From: Whitmania pigra
Taxonomy: Eukaryota > Annelida > Clitellata > Hirudinida > Haemopidae
DNA length: 64,000 bases
Assembly (NCBI GenBank): GCA_021613335.1
Contig: JAJTWR010000044.1
Span: forward strand, 3,179,501 to 3,243,500
Direction of reading: 5' to 3'
The position numbers and the translations under genes are program-made. Under the pieces are notes generated by a model, which worked only from the letters and a program-made list of their open reading frames with translations, made no database searches and was not told where the DNA came from. Positions 17,296 through 28,061 of the stretch are shown here, piece after piece. Position 1 is the first letter of the stretch, and each line of letters begins with the position of its first letter.

Positions 17296-20200
17296 TTATA
17301 ATTGAAATAGTTGTTTTTCAGCGGCAGTGACTCGTTTTTTTAATTTTCCTTGAATTTTATCGAATTCTTCGACAGTCGCATGGATTTGTTGAAGAATTTC
17401 ATCGAGAAACCCATCCATTCGTTCGAGTTTTTGCTCAAAGGACATGTCAAGGAGATCCTGGTTTCTTGCCAGTTCTTCGTCTAATAAGTTGTCCTTGCGG
17501 AGCATTTGCCTACCCTTCTCGATCAACCTTGTTCTGGCTTCGGGATATTCTTCCAAAGTGTCCCAAAGATCCTCTTTTGACAAAACATACAAATCTGCAT
17601 AACCAACGCTGCAAATGTTAGCAGTTCTTTTGTTTCCATTTTTGTTGCCTGCGAATATCAAAGTTATTTTAAGTAAAATTCGATTTATTAAAAAAAAAAA
17701 GGCTTTTAAGTACAAAATATAAGCAGAGGTTGTTAATAACAATTTTTTATTTTATTTAAAATTCGATTTATTAAAAATAGGTTTTTAAATATAAAATATA
17801 TGCAGAAGTTGTTAATAACAATTTCTATTTTATTTATTTTTTACTAAGACTTTAAAATCTCAAATTAAAAAAAAAAAATTGTTATTAACAACCTCTGCTT
17901 TTTATGATATTGTAAATTAATTTTTAAATTCTGAATCACTGGAATCAAATGTTTCAATCTCACAAAAATTGAATTATTAATTTAATTCACAACTAAAGTT
18001 GGCGCATTATTTCATTTCAATTTAAAGTAATCAATTGGTATGTCAAATTTTAAATTCTCTCTAAAATATTTCCGATTGTTCTGAAAAACATTTTGGAGTT
18101 CATCATCATCAATGAGGATTCCTCATTCCTTTTCATAATCTTAATCTGGCTGATAATCGTCGCTTCTTTGATATCATCATACCAGAAAAGCGTCATCGTC
18201 TATTTCTTACACTTGTATTTCCTCGGTCCAGCATCATATCCAGTTACGCCGTTTAACACGTCCGCCGAACTGTATTCTTACGGTAAGGGTCAGAAGTTCA
18301 TCAAAAGAGGGTTGAGAAAGGTGTTGTTCCGGCTTCATCTCTGGCTTCTGACTTCCTCTTTTTATCTGATGATGCCCACTGTCTCTCATGAGCGTCACAC
18401 AAGATCTAAAATGATGGGGATATGAATTCCAGAGCTTCGTCTGACAGCAATACTGTTGAAGCATCTAACATTGCATTTGAATGCTTCTGCATACGTTCCA
18501 TTAAGAACTAATTTGAAGTGATCATAGATTTAATGTTTTATTTCTTTTGCTTTTTTCAGAAATTTCGTTTAAAATAAAATTTTGTTGTTTTGACTTACAA
18601 ATAAGTGAGTAAAACTGGTTAAAAATAGCATTATCCTAAGTAGCCCATTTTACCCTATCGAAGGGGTAAATCGGGCTAAACGGGCAGTGCTACTTTTCAC
18701 TGTTTTTACATAAACACCTAGTTTAATACTTCCTACATGATGCCAAATGAAATGAGCAAGCTCTTTTGAATTTACTAAATAAATAAATAAATAAATAAAT
18801 AGATTTTAACAACACTGATATAATCTATACACGTTGTAAAACAAATTTGTAGCACGTTTTACTTCACTTTCCCTCACAATGTGTAATTGCTGATAATATT
18901 TTATGAAAATATCAGGGATACTCACAAATATATACTTACACATAAGAAATAATTATAAAGCAAAATTTCTTCGCAATCAAATATTTATTTAGCGAATTAT
19001 CACAATGTATGGCTTCAGATCATACAATAATAATGCCATTAATGTTGGTCCATTGCTCGAATAACATTCGCCTATTTGGAACACTCAAAACAATCACTGA
19101 TCAATAATATTAAGGGGTTCAGAAGCAGTTTACCCGGGCTATACCTTGAAAAATACCACATAACAAACTTTATAGGACCCTTGACCTGCAATCCCTGGAA
19201 GTTTGATGATTGACTTAAGTTATATGTTTCTGACTTCTTTTTACAAATTTAGATAGAGCATAGGCCTGTCTGACGGGATTTTCCAAGCCCATGTGCGGAC
19301 CAAAAAATTAATGAATTGGATTTCTTAAACATTATTGTGTACGTTGGCTAATAAAAAATTAAAAATAATAACAATGATAATAAAAATGGCTTTAAGAAGT
19401 GAGATTTTATGATACTATCTATCCAGATCAATAAAATTCACATTTAAAATTTTTTAATATTTGGGAAGGGCGGGTGAACCCGTAACCCCCTCTAAATACG
19501 GGCCTATCAACGATAAACAATAGATATTATATTATAATCTTTGTTAAGCATGTTATTTAAATATGACAGAACAAAACCTGAAATATTGAGAACACTGATT
19601 TCGCCAAAAACGACTCCTTCTCCAAGGGTGGCAAACACGGTTTCGCTGTCGTCTGAAACCACCTGCAACTTTCCACGTTTTATGATGTACAGCTCTTTCC
19701 CAATGTCTCCTTTCCTGCACACAAAATCTCCGGGGCTAAAAACAAGCAGTTTAAGTTTTAGGACGAGTTCCATGAGAAGCCCTGCCTCGCATTCTTTAAA
19801 AAGGGTCACTCTTCTCAGAGTATCCAAGTGAACTTTCATGGCTATCTCGGCTTTCAAACGATGGGAGAGTGACGATAAAACCTCGTGCTCATCAACAGTC
19901 TGTCTATCAATCCACAGGTAAGCAAACCATCTGATCAAGTATTGACACTTTATTTAAATTATTGAAATGGTTAAGAATAATTGATAGCTTACATTACAGA
20001 AAACGTGAAGATATGACGAATACAAACACAAGCAAATAACGACTTTTAAGGCGTATCATCATATTAAGAACCAATTTTCAGAATTTATTATATAGGCTGT
20101 ACCAAATTTAGATTTGTTCAAATGTTACCGTACAAAACCAGATGCTCGTAAAGATGTGCGACCAGATATTTTTGGCCCATAGGCACAGGAGGCCACTGGC

Positions 20201-23200
20201 TCCCAAGTTATTTTAGTTTGATAATGGAAAATCAAAAAATGGTTTTATGACCAGGGCAGGCACCAAAAATTAGCCGGGCCCCAGAACACTTGCTCCCACC
20301 TCTGGCGACCACAGTACTTCTCATGTTGTACTGTATAAGTAAGCCTCGACGAAAAGACTGGGCAATATACAACCTTCATCAGAACCAGCTGTGACTGAAT
20401 TAACTTCAACTTCTGAATGAACGTCACAACATGTTCATATAACTTGTGCACCAGCTGGTCCTTTCCTTGACGTCTGACGTTCAACTCGGCCATGAATTTT
20501 GTCACGTCGACAAGAAACGCCAAGTCGTTCAACCATAGGTCGTCGTCCAGGAAACATACATCCTTTCTTTTGTTGTTCATGAATGTCTTTATTTCATCAC
20601 ATAGATTCCAGAATCTGAATAATGTCGATGAATTGCTAAGCCAGCGAACTTGGCAGAAGTAGACCAGATCATCGTGATCTGAGCCCATTTAAACTCCCTG
20701 TGATTGAGACCTCTATATCTGATGAAGTTGACAGATGATACAACTTTTTCCATCACGTGCTTCATTTCAAGAGTCTTGGCACACAGGTTTTCTTGGTGAA
20801 TAATGCAATGATGTGAAATCCGTTCTGCTTCCCTGTCATGGCAGGAGCCCCATCTGCCCTAACGCCAATCAGTTTGTTCATAGAAAGCTTGAATTTCTTA
20901 ATTATCTGATTTACTTGGGCAAAAACAACCTTTCCTGTTTTGGTGCCCTTCAGTGGACAAATATCTAACAATTCGTCGACGACATCAAACGTTTTCATAA
21001 CCCCTTTTACAAATATAGCTAGTTGAGCAGTGTCACTTATGTTCATGCTCTCATCAAGTGCTAAGTTGTAGAACTCGCAACATCTGAGTCTCTGGACCAA
21101 CGTGTCTTCAATATTTGCTACTATGTCATCAACTCTTCTAGCAACAGTTTGGTGAGAAAGACTGACATTTTCCACAAAAACTTCTTATTTGGGAAGACCA
21201 CGTCAGTTCCACACAATATTCACAAGCAATCTTTCACTAATTGCCCATCTGAAAACGGTTTTCCTTTCTTGGCAATAGTCTCCGCTATTAAAAAGCTAAT
21301 CTTTGTTGCTGCTTCTAAACTCTGATTGGCTACTTTGAAGAAAGACTGCTGACCAGCGGTACTTTGCTTCAACGATTTGATTCGATCAGTCCTGGCTTGA
21401 CCAGCCAAGCTATCAAATTTACTTGCAAGTTTCGTAATGTAAAGTCGGTTGATGTTGTATTCCTTCTGAACAGCGATAGTTTCCTGGCAAATCAAGCACA
21501 AAATGCTACCAAAATGTTTCATCACGAAAAAAGTTTCAGTCCATTAACATTTGAAATATCGATTTTCATCATCAATTTTCAGTTTTTTAAGTGTCGGCGC
21601 CGCCATTGCAATGTTCACGTTTCAAGTTTAAAGCGCGCTTATTTAGCAGCCAAAGCACGGATATATCTATATAAGCAAAGAAAAAACAAATAAAAAATTG
21701 GAAATATTACAAAAAATTAATTTGAAATGATTCTTTTGATTTAAATATAAAAATTTTTATAAAATCGGAGAAGCTTCGCGGGCCGAATAGAAACTTATGG
21801 CGGGCCGCGGGTTGGACAACCCTGTGGTAAATCGATTAAAATGTGCCTTTACGTCCTACCCGGATACATAACGCACTCAAAAAAACTCGGCTAAATACTA
21901 AAACATATTAAGTATTAATAAATGTTGAAGAGATTAAGAACATGTCAAATAAAAATGTTGAATGTTGAAGAGATTAAGAAGATGTCAAATAAAAAAAAAA
22001 GAAGATTCTTATAGGAATTATTAAAGATCAGGGGCGTCATTAAGGGTTTAAACAAGTGGGGCAAGTTAAGACGTGCACGGAGCCTCGATCTGCGATGGAG
22101 CATGGAGATTATTATCAAGGAGATGTAATTATTATAAACACATAAAGATTAATAAATTGATAGTTCTTATTAAAAATTTGAATGGTCTAATCAATTTGAT
22201 TTATTATCTGTCGGATTAAAAAATAACAAAAGTTTTAATTGTTAATTAATGTTTATTTAATATTTAGCCACTATCCTACCATCAACACAACCACATTGCC
22301 CACTATACCACCACCGCTATCGCTACAACCACCACTAAATCAATAAAAAAAAGTAATAAAATATAGTCTTTTTATGTTTTTTTGTCTGTGCTCAATAAAG
22401 CCCAATAAATATATGCTTGAAGTCTATAATATAAACGTTCACTGTTCGGAACTGATAGAAAATACAGTCAAATCTCGGTACTATGCCACCTCGCTACTAT
22501 GCCACTCTCGCTGTTATACCACTTTTGCTCAGTCCCGACAAAATTCAATACAAAATAAATTTATTATGCCACCCCCTACTCTCGCTACTATGCCACTATT
22601 GTGTAACTGTTAAAAGGCACGAGTCGTGAAAAAGTCTGTATTTCTGCGCAGTGTTCGATTATTTATAATAATCTAATGACTCTATATATAAATTTACCCA
22701 TCACTAAACTAAATTAATTGAATTTTATTTTAAAGTTTATTTTAAAATCTATACGATTATTATTCTTTGGTTGGTTCTAGAACCTTTCCCTTTTCAATCA
22801 GTCGTTCTTTTGATATTTTTCTTCAAATTCAGCCCATAATGTCAGCTCAGAAACACAAGCGAACCGACTTTACGCTGAAGAAAAAGGAGATCATCGATGC
22901 GTTTTCATTTGAAAAAATAAGACCTTTTACAAACCCTCGCTACTATGTTACTATCATTATTGATACTATGCCACTTTTGCTCGGTCCCGACAGGCATAGT
23001 AACGAGATTTGACTGTATTTTTATGTACATTTAACAAAAAGGATACGGAGGTCTGTCTGGCTCAAACAGAACTTTACCGCAAAATGGAAATCTGAAATCT
23101 TTAAAATATTGTCTACGATTTTATGTGATCCATTTAAAATTCATAATCAAGGTCATCGGTTCTACTTTTCCGGATATAAGCAATTAGAAACTTACTTCGT

Positions 23201-24167
23201 GACTCTTTTTTCTAAATCCTTACTGACTCCTCTCAGGGTCATGTACTGCTTTACTCCATCAATTTTTTCTTCCAGGGCCGCCCGTTCAGAATTCATGCTT
23301 GAAATGATATCACTCACATTCCCAATAATAGTGCCAAATATGAGAATGCCAACCAAGTACTCTAGGACAACAATTCCAAATTCAGGAACCGTTACAGGGT
23401 GACCAACGTCCCCCATTGTAGTCAAAGTTAGGATGGACCAATAGAAGGAATAGATGTAAGATACAAGAAGAGATTCGGAGTCTAATATGAGACCATATTC
23501 GCAGGTACTGTTAACATAAACCCACTGGTCTGCACAAAACCCTATCCATGCACTAACTTGATAATAGAAACAAGCATTCCAATGAAAACTGAGAAGAATG
23601 TAAAGCATTAACTGGGAAGCTCTGAAAGCATATGGAAAATTGGATCTCGAATCTGTTTTGTCAAAAAATGTTGAAATTCTGTGTGCCCGAAGAATCCTAT
23701 TCAAGCGAATCGCGGAGAAGTCTGATCCTTTGAATATATATATGATATCCGTTGGCAATATTGATAAAACATCGATAATAAATATGAATTTTCCAATGTA
23801 TCTTTTATACATCTTCGTGGTATCCGAAACAACCTGTCCATCTTCCAAATAGACTGTGAAAGACATGACATGAATTAAATAATTAATAACTTAAGTGAAA
23901 TATCAAGTCACATTCACTTTTTCGAGACTCGATGAACATATCAAGAAGGTAAGTGAAATCGAAAACATAATCAAACAGCATCCAAATTGATCTGTGATTG
24001 ATCTGCATGAGTGGAAACAGTGCCCGAGCTATGACAACCACCAGATTGTAAAGTGCGGCAGATGATATCACGAGCAACCAACCGTAGTAGAAATCGGAAG
24101 AAGGATCAACAACAAAAGAGTTTAACCACCTAATAAATTTAAATTCCAGTTCATTAAAGTGTGCCAT
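17296..24167 (-). CDS. Cyclic-nucleotide-gated cation channel, alpha-type subunit, 4 recognised exons, 537 aa
   Basis: Exons 24167-23918, 23853-23196, 19930-19578, 17648-17296 join in phase. Exon 1 holds S1 and S2 ([33 protein letters not shown]). Exon 2 holds S3 ([14 protein letters not shown]), the arginine-bearing S4 ([12 protein letters not shown]), S5 ([17 protein letters not shown]), the pore ([10 protein letters not shown]) and S6 ([14 protein letters not shown]). Exons 3 and 4 hold the C-linker ([12 protein letters not shown]), the CNBD ([28 protein letters not shown], then the RTA purine-contact motif in GNKRTANI) and a C-terminal coiled coil (residues about 465-525) like the CNGA trimerisation zipper. 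The selectivity filter has MGD where vertebrate alpha subunits have IGE. Only about 25 residues precede S1, unusually short; an upstream exon may be missed because an AG acceptor lies just before the ATG. Expected to conduct Na/Ca in sensory cells under cGMP/cAMP control. Introns 2 and 3 have been enlarged by transposons and repeats. Confidence 0.93.
17675..17906. repeat. About 80-bp tandem duplication plus inverted copy of its end
   Basis: Two neighbouring copies (about 17675-17757 and 17758-17836) share AAAATTCGATTTATTAAAAA and GTTGTTAATAACAATTT. A third partial copy at about 17876-17906 is inverted (ATTGTTATTAACAACCTCTG). It begins just inside the intron upstream of the last channel exon. 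Confidence 0.8.
17907..19577. other. Intron 3 of the CNG gene, remaining sequence
   Basis: No exon recognised. It contains an imperfect palindrome at about 18638-18685 (AGCCCATTTTACCCT facing GGGGTAAATCGGGCT) and an AAAT microsatellite. Open frames at 18.1-18.5 kb on both strands have no family signal. Confidence 0.5.
18777..18800. repeat. (AAAT)n tetranucleotide microsatellite
   Basis: About six uninterrupted AAAT units inside the CNG intron. Confidence 0.9.
20240..21827 (-). mobile_element. Degenerate hAT transposon (ZBED/GTF2IRD2-like transposase) in CNG intron 2
   Basis: Minus-strand terminal sequence CAGGGTTGTCCAACCCGCGG starts at 21827 and is a typical hAT end. Inside, transposase pieces follow in order: [15 protein letters not shown], a stop, [56 protein letters not shown] (part of the DDE region), [18 protein letters not shown] and [16 protein letters not shown]. 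In-frame stops and frameshifts (for example near 21545, 21200 and 20700) make it a pseudogene. The 3' terminus with its matching TIR was not found, so the right end of the element is lost or very diverged. It lies in the same orientation as the host gene. Confidence 0.85.
21828..21892 (+). mobile_element. Tail fragment of the tRNA-derived SINE
   Basis: Reads TCGATTAAAATGTGCC and CCCGGATACATAACGCACTC, ending in an A-run. This matches the tail of the copy at 25.5 kb. It directly abuts the hAT end, so the hAT probably landed in this SINE and removed or separated its head. Confidence 0.75.
21921..21995. repeat. Tandem duplication, period 40
   Basis: AATGTTGAAGAGATTAAGAA followed by (c/g)ATGTCAAATAAAAA occurs at 21921 and again at 21961. 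Confidence 0.9.
22465..23015 (+). mobile_element. pogo/Tigger-derived MITE, copy 1, 551 bp
   Basis: Flanked by TA on both sides. TIRs are CAGTCAAATCTCGGTACTAT on the left and, reverse-complemented, CAGTCAAATCTCGTTACTAT on the right. Subterminal CTACTATGCCACT motifs recur near both ends. At about 22840 an ATG opens [20 protein letters not shown], the start of a CENP-B/pogo helix-turn-helix transposase, which breaks after about 22 codons and runs straight into the right terminal region. It is therefore an internal-deletion derivative with a fossil of the transposase start. A second copy with the same structure lies at 59.7 kb in the opposite orientation. Confidence 0.88.
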
Positions 24168-25200
24168 TGTTGCTAAGAATCAACAAATTGTAACATGCTT
24201 TAAAATGCCTTTATTTTGCTTAGCATCACCATTTGGGCCTTCAGACATATTGACCAAGATAGAAATCTGTCAACGATGCTGCAGAATGAAAACGTGTTGT
24301 CATGGTTACTAACAGCTTCTCGCAACGACCGCAAAGCGAGCCGGCTATCATGCTTAAAATGCGGCATTTTCAATTGAGTTTAAAATTTATCAAATTTACT
24401 GATTTCTAATCAGTAATTATTCTTCTTTATATCCTACTTCATGGAATTTTGAAATATCACTTCATAATTTAATTATCACTTCATTTCTGTATTCATGTTT
24501 TCTTCTCTGACTGCAGATGGCGTCTTACAAGTTAAGGGTCGTCCACTAATTATGTTAGCAAAGTTAAGGTAATTTTTAATACCCTCTTTCCCCTTTGTCA
24601 GCAACTTTCAAAGTTTTCAATTCAATAGAAGTTAAAAATTTAAGCAATACACATTATTAACTACATTTACTTTATAATTTAAACGTTTAATTGAAAGGTT
24701 TGAATGATCCTGATAAATATAGATTTTTGCTCCCACGAGATGGCCACTGCGTTAATTTTTTTTACGCATTTTTGATTAATTGCTTAAATTAGAAAAAGTT
24801 GTTGAAGTTGATTAATTTTTACTCTTTGCTTAGTAGTTTCTTCATAATAATGAACTTGTAGTCAAATTAAAATTAGAGTAAGTTTAAGATTTATAAGAAA
24901 GAATAATAAAATTGTGATTACTTAATGAACCTCCATGAACCACATATAAAAAATAAAGTTGTATTTGAGACCTTTTAATAGATTTATTGTCATACTTTTT
25001 ACCTAGCCTAGAGTTGACTCTTCTCCTTTATAGAACATATAACGTTAAAGTAGTGAAACTTCATGTGCTTTCATCTTCACAAATTCTACTTCTAGAACAT
25101 CAAAATTGGTCTCACTCCAATGAAAATGTTTGATTCTATGCTCATCAGAGCTAGGTTGAGAACCGATCGCTGTATATCGATAAGTCTTTCTTTATAAGTT
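24168..25200. other. 5' flank of the CNG gene, no gene recognised
   Basis: AT-rich. Any missing N-terminal exon and the promoter of the channel would be here, but no exon could be supported. Confidence 0.4.
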
Positions 25201-25254
25201 TCGTCTTTGAGAACGAACGCTCCATGCCTCGACATTAAGATGATTAAACGAGAT

Positions 25255-25500
25255 TCGATGCTGTCTAAAGAATCTCCTGCGAAGAAAGAGAAACTTTTGG
25301 GACTCCTATCATCACACTACATCGGGGCATCCATCTGGGTAAATCCGGCGCTGCTTGTGATACAAATGACGATGAATTATGTGATAGCTTTGGTGTTTGT
25401 GACCGACGTTGTTTCATCATTGAGTATCTGTTTAACTTTATTCCTGAAATCTCCCAACCAATGTTAGATTATTTTGAAGAAACCTGGATTACTACCAAAG
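25255..25500 (+). pseudogene. Fragment of an unidentified coding sequence cut by a SINE
   Basis: One frame is open from about 25280 to 25500 and reads DTNDDELCDSFGVCDRRCFI then PMLDYFEETWITTK before running into the SINE at 25503. YFExTWI resembles the late part of FLYWCH/MULE-type transposases, but the rest does not fit clearly. In-frame stops lie upstream. Identity is uncertain. Confidence 0.35.
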
Positions 25501-25502
25501 GC

Positions 25503-25672
25503 GTGCGAGTTGGCGTAGAGTGTTGCGTGCCTGCAACAGTCGTTGCGTGTCGTGTTCGCAACCCAGCTCGCACCGCCAGGGAGCGCCCTTGGGTAGGGGC
25601 GCTATATAAATGGTGGATCGATTAAGAAGTGCCCTCACATCCTGTTCGGATACATAAGGCACTCAAAAAAAT
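25503..25672 (+). mobile_element. tRNA-derived SINE, most complete copy
   Basis: The head is related to a tRNA (TGCCTGCAACAGTCGTTGCG, B-box-like GTGTTCGCAACCC). The body is GCCCTTGGGTAGGGGCGCTA then TATAAATGGTGGATCG. The tail AAGTGCCCTCACATCC, GGATACATAAGGCACTC ends in an A-run. Body or tail sequence recurs at 8.4, 21.8 and 45.2 kb, so this is a dispersed family of this genome. Confidence 0.8.
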
Positions 25673-26220
25673 ACTACCAAATCGACATGGCCGAAAACCA
25701 TCTCGGTTCCTGCATCATCTGTGGAGCTGCTACGAAGATTGATTTGACGGCTTCTTTAAATTTAAATTAATTTTGCATAATGATAAAGGATTATATTATA
25801 TTACTATATATCATACTACTGATTTAAATAAAAGTTCAATGTGATTTACTGTGCCCTGGCTTTTTCATTATTTCAATAAGTCTTTATTTCATTTTTTAAG
25901 GGTTTTGAATTCTGTGCATAGAAAGAAACGCTTGTCGCTTATCGAATTACAACGAATCATCTGAATCAACGTTTTCCACTAAACATCTTACATTTTCTGA
26001 GGATGGCCCAATGGTCAGATAAATATTTCTGCCGACTAAATTCCTACTCTAAGCAAATCTTACTTACTTCAAGCCATTGCTACGGTTCATCGATCAAAGA
26101 TGGCTTTTGAATTTCTGAACCCCACCATGCAAACTGAGAATTATTTAAATCTTTTCAGATTATGTATTGAAAACTGTCAAGCTAGAAACAAAAATTGAAT
26201 TATTAGATCATTTCTTGTAA
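25673..26220. other. Intergenic, nothing recognised
   Basis: AT-rich, no coding or repeat signal beyond short A/T runs. Confidence 0.4.
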
Positions 26221-26228
26221 CTTAGGTC

Positions 26229-26367
26229 CAGTGGCGCAACCAGCTAAAAATGCTGGGGGGGCTCAAGTTTAGAAAAGGGACGAAAGCCCGACGCAGTCGA
26301 AAAATTTTTGAAACTGTTCAAATCAAAACTACCAATTATAATTAATAAAGAATTAAAGATAGAACAG

Positions 26368-26402
<35 letters not shown>

Positions 26403-26645
26403 TAATTTATAAAGCGCCATGTGCATAGCGTCAGAGGCGTCAGATTATTATTATTATGAGTTTAACTATCTTCTGTCTGCAGTCTTATTTTGTATCCTTA
26501 ATAATTTATTAATGAGTTTGACTATCTTAAGTTTCAAACCAGTTAAATCCCGTTACCCCCCCCCTACCAAAACAAAACTCATCGGATTTGGAAAAATTGC
26601 AGGGTCTCTCCTATTAGGCCCCAGCCCCCCCTAGTTGCGCCACTG
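26229..26645. mobile_element. hAT-type MITE with exact 8-bp target duplication CTTAGGTC
   Basis: TIRs CAGTGGCGCAACCAG (left) and CTAGTTGCGCCACTG (right) are flanked by CTTAGGTC at 26221-26228 and 26646-26653. No transposase. It carries an AAT microsatellite and a TTTATAAAGCGCC motif in the middle. The C-rich/G-rich subterminal stretches (TGGGGGGGCTC and CAGCCCCCCC) resemble other CAGTGGCG-type hAT ends at 36.1, 48.9 and 49.6 kb. Confidence 0.9.
26371..26402. repeat. (AAT)n microsatellite inside the hAT MITE
   Basis: About ten ATA/AAT units. Confidence 0.9.
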
Positions 26646-26811
26646 CTTAGGTCATTTCACATATTAAATGTATTAAATTTGTCAATCTCTTAATCTCACA
26701 GAACATAAAAAAAATAATAAAGTAACGGTGGAACCCGATATAGCAGTGAAGGTGGTTGGGTGGTGCCTCCGCGTTCATAAATGGCTGCACATATCCACGA
26801 CAGTTTCGGCG

Positions 26812-26890
26812 CGCCCGCATGGCTTAACGGTTAGGGCTGCGCCTCTCACGATGGCAGCACGGGATTCAAACTCCACACGAAATTTTCAGC
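26812..26890 (+). mobile_element. Second tRNA-like (pol III) SINE head
   Basis: An A-box-like TGGCTTAACGGTTAGGGC is followed 30-35 nt later by a B-box-like GGATTCAAACTCC. The spacing and sequence fit a tRNA-derived head, but acceptor-stem pairing is not evident and the 3' part continues as unrelated sequence, so it is read as a SINE rather than a tRNA gene. It differs from the family at 25.5 kb. Confidence 0.55.
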
Positions 26891-28061
26891 AACGGACAAT
26901 GAAACTGCTTTTTGCTGGAGTATTGATTTAAAAATGTCCTCTATTAGAATTCCGTGGTGACTCGTGGGCGAGTTTGTTAATAAAGTCAGATTTCAATTAA
27001 AATTTGTCTGTTTTCAAAGTGAATCGGACGATGGTCGCTCTAAGCGGGGAAGCGGTAAACTTTTGTTAAGGAATCCATAAAGTTGATGTTGGTATTGGTT
27101 TACAAATCTCATCGTAGTTAACGCATTAAGAAATTGTGAATGAGGATGCTCCTTGGTCATGCAAAGATTTATACTTATATAATTGAAAATATACTGGTGG
27201 TGGAAATGGAAATTTCGATGACTAAAACGAGTGGTGTTAAATTCGTTAAATTCTGGCGGTGGCGGATCTAGAAAACTTTGGGAGGGCGTGCACTGGAACT
27301 AGTGGGTAGATTTTAACGGGGAACAAGCTTATTTCCTATTAAAACAACTATTTGTTTTGTTCAGTCTCTTCGGTAACCATTCCCATTGGAGCCCATGAAT
27401 ATACGCATACAATTAGTATGATAACAATCTCCGCCATGGACTAAGGGTAAACATTTTGAGAATAACCCGAAGCCACAAAACACGATTACTTAAAAATTCA
27501 AAAACGTTTTACTACCTGTTAAGAAGCGTTGCCTACTGACGAACGCTAAAGTTTGGCGGCTAAACTACCAAAGACTTATTATAAAGGCCAAACTACCCAG
27601 CTCTATATTAATTATGCGGAGCAATACATTGAAACGAAGCACCACATTTTCAAATAGTGCAACTACACTCATTTAAGAAATTTCATATTGAAAATCATAG
27701 AAAACCAAGTAAAAATACACAGACTAACGGTTAAGGAAAAGTGGTTCAGAAGACGCTCACTGATTGTCAATTCAAGTAAAAAAAATAGATTCCTTTTCTA
27801 CGTAATACAAAATTTTGTTTGTCGCAAATAGGAAGGCACCAATTTCAATAACAAATAAAATGTGAGGAATAGAAATTGAGGGAATGAACAAACAACGCTC
27901 AAATAAAAGTCTCCTCAGGGGAAAATTTAAAAAAGCACAAGGTTATAAAAGTAAAAATACATCGGCACGAGATTCGTTGTCAAACACGCTCAGTTCCAAG
28001 TAACTAAATATATTTTAAGACATATTCTTCAAGTTTTGCATAAACTTATATTTTTGCACAA
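26891..28061. other. 3' flank of the SUEL/CUB gene, nothing recognised
   Basis: No coding exon, tandem array or TIR pair was recognised. Confidence 0.4.

Noticed and set aside
18093..18464. Overlapping open frames on both strands in the CNG intron
   Set aside because: No domain, no conserved start context and mutual antisense overlap.
26812..26890. A tRNA gene
   Set aside because: A- and B-box-like motifs are present but a paired acceptor stem and a plausible anticodon arm are not evident; better read as a SINE head.
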